Of a stretch of 64,000 nt of DNA, positions 57,855 through 64,000 are shown in pieces (the stretch's first letter is position 1; every line of letters begins with the position of its first letter). Source of the DNA: Desarmillaria ectypa (taxonomy: Eukaryota; Basidiomycota; Agaricomycetes; Agaricales; Physalacriaceae); contig JAUDYN010000009.1 in assembly GCA_030407005.1 (NCBI GenBank), forward strand, positions 1,736,001-1,800,000, read 5' to 3'. A program made the translations under genes and the position numbers. Below the pieces are notes generated by a model. That model did no database searches, was not told the DNA's origin, and saw only the letters and a list, made by a program, of their open reading frames with translations.

Positions 57855-59735
57855 ATGACACCTAGAAAAAGTTGCCCCTCAAAATCTTCTCTCCGTTCAC
57901 CATTGACTTTTTTTTTGTAGGAGCCAAGCCCATTGTTCGGACAGAAAGGACGACGAAATCAACTCGAGCCGCAAAATACGTCTCAGTGGTACCGGAAACA
58001 AATGGAAAGAAACGAAAACTAGCTCACGAACCAGAGTCTCCTCGCCGGAAAAAAGTTCGAACGGCACTGGTGAGCCAAGGCCCGTTGAACCGACTTCCTA
58101 CTCTACGTTCAGACGCACCATCTGCCTTGTTCGTTCATGGAGGAGGAGAATCCGGACAGCTTGGACTGGGAACGGATGTTCTAGATGAAGTTTCTCGGCC
58201 GAGACTTCACCAGCAGTTCCAGAAGCTAGGTGTGGGTATTCAATATCTGGCGGCAGGCGGAATGCACTCGTTGCTCGTTGACTCGACGGGCCAGGTAAGC
58301 TGATCATTAAGTAAAACGAGCACGGCTTCATGGATTCTGTTCACAGGTTTGGTCCTGGGGCGCCAACGACGAATTTGCTCTGGGTCGTGAAACGGAGGAT
58401 GTGGCAGGCACCGACGCCGATGAATTGGAATCGACGCCGGTTATTGTCGGCGGCCTTGATGGCTTTACCGCTGTCTCTGCATCTGCGGGAGACTGTATTA
58501 GTGTTGTCATTAGCAAGGAGGGTCAGTTGCGCGCTTGGGGAGCTTTTAGGGTGAGTGGTTGTCCGACCTCCGCCGTTTTTACGTGAACCTATGACAATAT
58601 AGACAGAAGATGGCTTATTGAGCTTCGACGGTGACCCTTCTCATCCCCCCAAAACCGCCCAGCCTCAGTCTTATCCTTCGCTCTTCAAGGAAAAGATTTG
58701 CCAGGTCAAATGTGGCGCCAGTCATGTTCTAGCGCTCACCACCGACGGGCATGTCTTTACCTGGGGGTTTGGTCAGCACGGAGAGCTTGCACGTAAAGAA
58801 CAACACCATGTGCCAAGTCTAAAGCCAGAGCGGCTCTCTTTGCGCAGTATTGTCACTATCGGAGCCGGAAGCCACCAGTCCTTTGCGGTGGATTCAAACG
58901 GCTTGGTATACGGTTGGGGATTGAATCATATGTATCAGCTAGGGTTGAATGCCGGGCGAATTGGGCCAGACACGAGCGTCTTTGTCCCGACACTCATTGA
59001 TTCGCTGCATCCCAGCTTACACGGCGGTGCCCGGGTGATTGCGATCGAATGCGGGTGAGTCTGTCAATCTAATATGACATATTTCCGGCCCTTACTGTCT
59101 CGTCAGTGAATTCCACACGATATTTCTGTTCAATAATGGTGAGGTTTATGGATGTGGACGATGTGACGAATACGCCGTTGGGCTGGCAAAGGACCATCCT
59201 GCGATGATAGACGTTCAACAAAAATACGAAGAGGAACTTCCTTCGCTCCAGGAAGGGCTATCAAAGAAGTATGGGTGTCCTATCGATGATCCCCAGCTGA
59301 AACGTCTAGTTGTCGATTTGCACATTCGTGAACCTGTTCGAATAGCATTTCCCCCGCCACCAACCGAGGAAGACCCTGCGCCCACGTTACCCCCCTTCGA
59401 TCAAGGGTACTCGTCGACGAAGATTGCAACCATATCTGCTGGACTTAGATACAGCTTGGCGTGCTCAACAGAAGGGATACTGTACGCATGGGGCGTAGGC
59501 AGCACTGCGCAGCTGGGGCTGGGTAAAGAAGAGAATGTCGAAACGCCGATGAGGGTGCGTAGTAAAGAACTGAAGGAATATTCAGCTGTCGATGCGGATG
59601 CCGGAGGTCAACATGTACTTGTGAGGTCGGACCCCTTTCTCTCGTTTCCAACGTTTCTAGTGCTCAAGCCCAAACCGTTGCAGTGCAACCCGGACAAGTT
59701 TCGCCGCGGCCGCGGCTTCTCAAAGTTCATCATGA
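57855..59735 (+). CDS. RCC1-family protein (Ran guanine nucleotide exchange factor)
   Basis: Six exons (57855-57870, 57921-58294, 58347-58550, 58603-59054, 59107-59620, 59661-59735) give 544 residues. After a basic, nuclear-localisation-like leader (NGKKRKLAHEPESPRRKKVR) come about seven blades with the RCC1 signature: GESGQLGLG, SWGANDEFALG, RAWGAF, TWGFGQHGELA, YGWGLNHMYQLG, YGCGRCDEYAVG and YAWGVGSTAQLGLG. This matches the seven-bladed propeller of fungal Pim1/Prp20/Srm1 RCC1, which loads Ran with GTP on chromatin and sets the nuclear transport gradient. The first intron has a weak donor (A|GTTGCC) and the last exon's frame is the least certain point; the rest is solid. Housekeeping gene. 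Confidence 0.88.
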
Positions 59736-60102
59736 CCACGGGCCAGATTTCGCTCCATTCTCACTCACAAGTGTACCAAACCATTTAGATGAAGAACACG
59801 TATTTATAGGTCTTCAATTTTTTTCTCTTTTGACCCCATGGGGCTTCATACGGATGCGGGATATCATTCCACCTCCCAACATCTCGGTGCAAATCTACCG
59901 CCACGAGGTCGTACATTCTTCCATGTTTCATCTCGCCATAACATCACCACAGTTCATTATGTCAAGATAGGCCGGGCCGTTAGCGATACAACTCGGATAA
60001 ACTGCCTGCTCCAAAATGATCAACACTAGAAGCTCCACAGACGCGTTACAGTATAAAGCTTCTCGTTGCCCGTCGATTTCTTCTTCTCTTGCGCCCACGC
60101 CC

Positions 60103-60587
60103 ATGAAGGCCACGTTTCCCGTCCTCCTAGCTCTTGCGTTCTCGGTGCGAGCGCAGGACACCACCCTTCCAGCAGATGTCGGGACTGCAACAGCACTTGC
60201 CACAGGTGCTCCTGTCCTCGGTAGCTCGGACAGCCGTATAGGCACTACCGTTCCCGGAGTCAGCGACGGGGGTGGAACTACGCTTTCCTTCGAAGCTCCT
60301 GTGTGCGTCTTTCGTCCCTTCATCTGGCGTCCGACATCATTATTGATGCGTGTCATGTCGTGTGTAGGACAGGCATAAGCGGTATCCCGTCGCAATCGCT
60401 CACAATCTTCAGCAACCCGTCAGGGTCAGGGACGTTGACGACGGTGCCATCAGTGTCAAGCACATCCACGTCGGCGTCGAGAAGCTCAGGAACGTTGACG
60501 GCAACTCAGAGCAGTGGAGCTGGGGAATTGAGGGTGGAGGGACTGGTAGTTGGTGTTGCGGCGGTTCTGGTGGGATGGATGTTGTGA
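60103..60587 (+). CDS. Small secreted GPI-anchored protein
   Basis: Two exons (60103-60302 and 60368-60587; 65-bp intron) give 139 residues. MKATFPVLLALAFSVRAQ is a signal peptide. The mature part DTTLPADVGTATALATGAPV is Thr/Ser/Gly-rich without an obvious globular domain. The end (SSGAGELRVEGLVVGVAAVL then VGWML) fits a GPI-attachment signal. It is a likely wall mannoprotein, similar in plan but not in sequence to the one at 45.8-46.3 kb. An upstream in-frame ATG at 60016 would place 29 polar residues before the signal, so the ATG at 60103 is preferred. Confidence 0.7.
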
Positions 60588-61096
60588 GCCGAGACGACTC
60601 TAATGACGAACCTGCAATCATGATCAAAAAGACGTACTATTCTACCCATACACTACTTATAGCCCTTTTTTCTTCTTCTGTTAAAGCATTCGTTCTGCCA
60701 TCGTAACATGTTACTAGTGTAGTAATATTCATTGTACTACATACCATTAAAGTTGTCGCTGTTTGTCCTTACATAAACTTGGAGTCGAGTGCGGGTGATG
60801 ACATCACTTCGGTTCTCTCCTTCCTCCCACGGGCATCACTTTCGACTTTTCCGTTGCTTCCTGCTGTTAGGAATTGCTGCTCGCCAGTGTCAGAATCACC
60901 CTCTCTTGAGAGCATGCTCACCTTGACTCTTCGCCTTGGGCGGCCAGTATTAATATTGGTCCTCGTATGTAGCTGTGTCGTCGTTTTCCAGGTCTGATTT
61001 GTTCGTCAGCGCTTAGTGAAATCGGAGGCACGCTCAACTTCGCGAGCGATGTAAACTCAGCAACTAACTACATCACATGCGCAATGTCATTCCAGG

Positions 61097-61832
61097 ATGA
61101 AGGTGAGGAAAGATGCGGATATTTTCCAAGAGTCGCGTTTAACATTACCAGGTGATACCAGGGACCCCAATGTCATCTACTTCCCAAGCGCTTGCCACGG
61201 TCGTCATCCTGCCAAACCCCCTCGATTTCCCGGGGGCGGCAAGTGGTGCAAACACGATAAACGCTCTCAGCAGCGTCAAAAGGAGAATAGATTCACTCTG
61301 TGCCTCGCCCATCGAAGATGCATTCCAGCACAGTCGTCGCCACCGTTGTCTATCACATTATCCAAGAAACTGTGCGGCAGTCTTTGAGAACACGTTACCC
61401 ACGTCTGGACTGCTACCACCTCGTTTTCTAAACCGAAGAGAGCCTCTATTACCATTGTCTGTCGCTGGAAAAGATCCACGGTATTTTTGTAGTCAGGGAG
61501 ATACGGAGCAAGAGGTCGTAGTTGATTACCTGTGCGACAAACATCGTGATGCTATCTATATTCGACATCATCTTCCGGTCGGCTATGGATTTCACCAGCC
61601 TTGACGTCTTCCAGCACGATTTTCCCCACGGAACATCATCTTCATACCTCAGCCCGTCTTTTTCCCTGCAGAACGTTTCCCGGCGCGCCTCGAAATCGAT
61701 GCTGATGATGGTCAGACAGCGATGGTCGTCCCGGAGAGGGTTCGACTTGATTATCCACCTGATCAGGGGGCGGTTGAACGTTTCCGGAACAAGTTCACCA
61801 GTAGCATACCCAGCGAGTACTTCTATCGCTAG
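61097..61832 (+). CDS. Duplicated unknown gene, copy B
   Basis: Exons can be sensed but not all joined. ADIFQESRLTLPG near 61110 is followed by VVILPNPLDFPGAASGANTI then NALSSVKRRIDSLCASPIED (61152-61604 frame). Next come EVVVDYLCDKHRDAIYIRHH then LPVGYGFHQP, an intron after LDVFQHDFPH..., and a last exon ERFPARLEIDADDGQ ending KFTSSIPSEYFYR and a stop at 61830-61832. It is the better-preserved copy of the region at 47.3-48.0 kb. No known domain is recognised. It may still be functional, but a complete model needs transcript data. Confidence 0.45.
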
Positions 61833-62981
61833 TTCAGGAGCCTCCATCAATACCCAAAATGATGTGTTCGCTCGGGTACTATGGTAGCTGCATAGAATTG
61901 AGCATGTTTTTAGTTTCAGTTTTTTCTTGCCGTAGGACCTAAGTATTTCTTGCGTTAGAATCTTAGCTCCCTCTCGAAACCTGTCGATGTCTCAAATAAC
62001 TTGTTCTCACGATCTACGCTTTTTTACACTAGCGAAATCATACTATTTATGGCTTCACAGCTAAAGCGTCTCCGCTATTATAATCCTGAAATGTTGATTC
62101 CCGTACGCATTGGACGGATCAGCCTTCTAGGGAATTTACATTCCTCAGTGCCTTGGTCTATGTAGTGCGCCTTCATGCTTAGGAGGGTAGGACGTTTGCG
62201 TCGTAATACTGATAATTTCACCATTAATCAACGAATACTGACAGTAGCGCACAGTAACGCACAGAAAAACACACCCCGTGGACTTGTCTTCATACCAAAA
62301 TGAAACAGAACCCAAGCTAAAAATCCGTTCGGTACCAAGCATGCGTCAAGGATCGATGACTTTGTCCACAAAGGGTGTTTTATCATCAGCCAGCTATCCG
62401 GTGATACTCATTGTTGCATCGCGGATGTACGGGAGATGGTGCCTCTCCCAAGAGGGAACCTGCCAAAGGGAACGAAGTACAGTGTGAAGCACGCTTGGGG
62501 GTCCAAACACACTATCGTGTGCCCGATAGTGCTTCCAGAAAAAAGAACGTTTGTTGATCGTGCTATGAATACAGCTGATTACATTAAGAACTTCTGAGAT
62601 AAGCTAGCAGGCGGATGGCATAGTCATTAAATGTATACTAATGTAAATAAACTGATTTCTTGGGGAAGGGATCCCATTCTTTTGAGTCCCGAGACTCTGC
62701 AGTCGTCTCCCTCGCTGGCCAGTTCACGGCTGTTCCCTCATTCTTTCGTCCCACCCACCTACTCCCTACAGTGTTTGGGATACCAGATTCGGCTTCCTTC
62801 TGGCCTTCTGGTTCCCAGGCGCTCAAGACTTGGGCCTGCCGCGTCATTTTGTGTTTCTTGTCTCGTCGGTCCATACTCTTACCCACCGACTTTCTCCGAC
62901 AACAACCCAAACTCGCGGCCCTCCAGGCCTTCGTCTTTTGACAAACCACCTAAATACTTTGCGTATTTAGGTGTCTAATAT
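61833..62981. other. No identifiable gene
   Basis: Sequence between the two duplicated genes. In copy A the matching gap is only about 300 bp, so roughly 1 kb was gained here or lost there. Frames at 62631-62978 (+) and 62638-62949 (-) overlap and show no motif. Confidence 0.3.
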
Positions 62982-64000
62982 TCACAATAGTCTACAGTAT
63001 AGACACAATGCTGCAAGCGTTGCTCTCCCCGGCATAGTCAGACTGACTAGCTTATACACAAAATGACACACACAATCAGACATCCTCCACCTGACCTTGC
63101 AACAGGGCTGCGTCATCTTCTTCTTCCTCCTCCTTAATAATATCGTCTGTAACAGCACGGCACAGCTACAACAATCAATCAGCCATAGTTCGAACGTTAT
63201 CGCGTCCCCAAAAGGAACATATACCTCTAATGCCCATATCCAAGGGAATGAAATCAGCTGTCTCCGAGGGACCTCTGCGTCATGTTCTTCATATAACCCT
63301 CCATCGGCATACATGCTACCAGGTGTGCTCCCCCTTCTGCTCTCATTGTGTATATTGACATACTGCACAGTCTGTTTTGATTCGTGTGTCACTTGATATG
63401 CAGCGATGGCCCACTTCTTCATATCCTCATCCCCACGCTGAGCCTTGACAAATCGCCGCGCGTGATTTCGGTGCGTACGTCGTAACGCTTCCATAGCCTC
63501 TTTGACGGGTCCCTAAAGATGACAGCATGGTGAAAAGTAAGTTGAAAAAGATGCATTGCCTCTTACGCGGACGGCAGAATCCCTTTCGCGCCTTTTCTTC
63601 CGATCACCACTGATTGAGACGCCAGCCCACAGTTCTGCTTCACACATGGAATGCCTATCCTCAAGGCATCACGGGCATCATCTTGTGTGATAGCAGAGCA
63701 CTTACCTTCGCATGAGACCCTCTAATTCAATATCATAGACGTGTTTCGCTTTCCCGGCACCCTGGAGATACAAAGTGGACACGTTCTTAATTCTTAGCCG
63801 GATGTCCATGTGTTGCGATCCGCTGCCAAGGAATAGCTCCATTCAGAATACACTGAGAATCCATGCGTTGGAACTTACGAAATAGGACTGTATTCTGGAG
63901 GCGGCTCGATGAGCCTAAAGAGTTGTCCCAAGACTTTAGGGGATATGTATCCGTCCTCCCGTTGGAAATCTGGAGCTATGCTGCTTTGAAGATGCAGAGG
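62982..64000 (-). CDS. Unknown gene on the minus strand, copy B (runs off the window)
   Basis: The gene enters from the right edge. Near 63955-63865 it reads QREDGYISPKVLGQLFRLIE then PPPEYSPI; near 63830-63720 LFLGSGSQHMDIRLRIKNVS then TLYLQGAGKAKHVYDIELEG; near 63690-63570 DDARDALRIGIPCVKQNCGL then ASQSVVIGRKGAKG; and from 63500 VKEAMEALRRTHRNHARRFV then KAQRGDEDMKKWAIAAYQ. Each block looks like real, conserved-type coding sequence separated by short introns, though the junction near 63710 did not close in phase. The 3' end after AAYQ is uncertain. A degraded copy lies at 48.3-48.4 kb. Function unknown. Confidence 0.4.

Noticed and set aside
1..64000. tRNA, rRNA, CRISPR or prokaryote-type operons
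   Set aside because: The many short spliceosomal introns and fungal gene content show eukaryotic nuclear DNA. I saw no rRNA or regular spaced repeats, and no convincing tRNA A/B boxes with cloverleaf by eye.

Overview
This window is nuclear DNA from a filamentous fungus, most likely a mushroom-forming basidiomycete (Agaricomycetes). The genes are densely interrupted by introns of about 40-60 bp with GT-AG, and occasionally GC-AG, ends. The window carries MYND-finger and F-box/LRR genes, many P450s and flavin monooxygenases, and fungal COX8-like, VPS4 and RCC1 housekeeping genes. I joined exons by reading splice sites and keeping the frame. For nine genes the spliced length closes as an open frame with a stop. 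No RNA evidence was available.

Layout: 0-1.6 kb, 3' end of a membrane glycoprotein gene. 4.5-6.4 kb, MYND-finger pseudogene. 7.3-10.2 kb, fragment of an AMP-dependent ligase, then a P450 pseudogene. 11.5-13.4 kb, intact P450. 15.1-20.8 kb, two dead flavin monooxygenases flanking an unidentified intronless ORF. 21.0 kb, solo LTR. 22.0-24.1 kb, second intact P450. 26.3-28.0 kb, fumarase/carboxymuconate-cycloisomerase-superfamily lyase. 28.1-29.8 kb, F-box pseudogene. 30.8-32.5 kb, amidohydrolase. 33.5-35.9 kb, housekeeping block (COX8-like, VPS4). 36.5-39.3 kb, decayed MYND and F-box genes. 39.6-42.5 kb, intact 22-exon flavin monooxygenase with a Baeyer-Villiger-like motif. 43.5-45.1 kb, third MYND pseudogene. 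45.8-46.3 kb, GPI-anchored Ser/Thr-rich protein. 47.3-48.4 kb, degraded copy of the 61-63.5 kb segment. 49.2-51.4 kb, membrane-anchored FAD monooxygenase. 52.8 kb, second copy of the same LTR. 55.3-56.5 kb, aminoglycoside-phosphotransferase-like kinase with an internal stop. 57.9-59.7 kb, RCC1. 60.1-60.6 kb, second GPI-anchored protein. 61-64 kb, duplicated unknown genes.

The main theme is an accessory, birth-and-death region. Intact P450s, flavin enzymes, a lyase and an amidohydrolase sit among several relics of the same families, with recent solo LTRs. The intact redox genes could serve specialised metabolism or xenobiotic/aromatic breakdown, but no polyketide, peptide or terpene synthase core is visible. 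The only hint of a former CoA-ligase step is a truncated fragment. Housekeeping genes are interspersed, so one co-regulated cluster is not proven.
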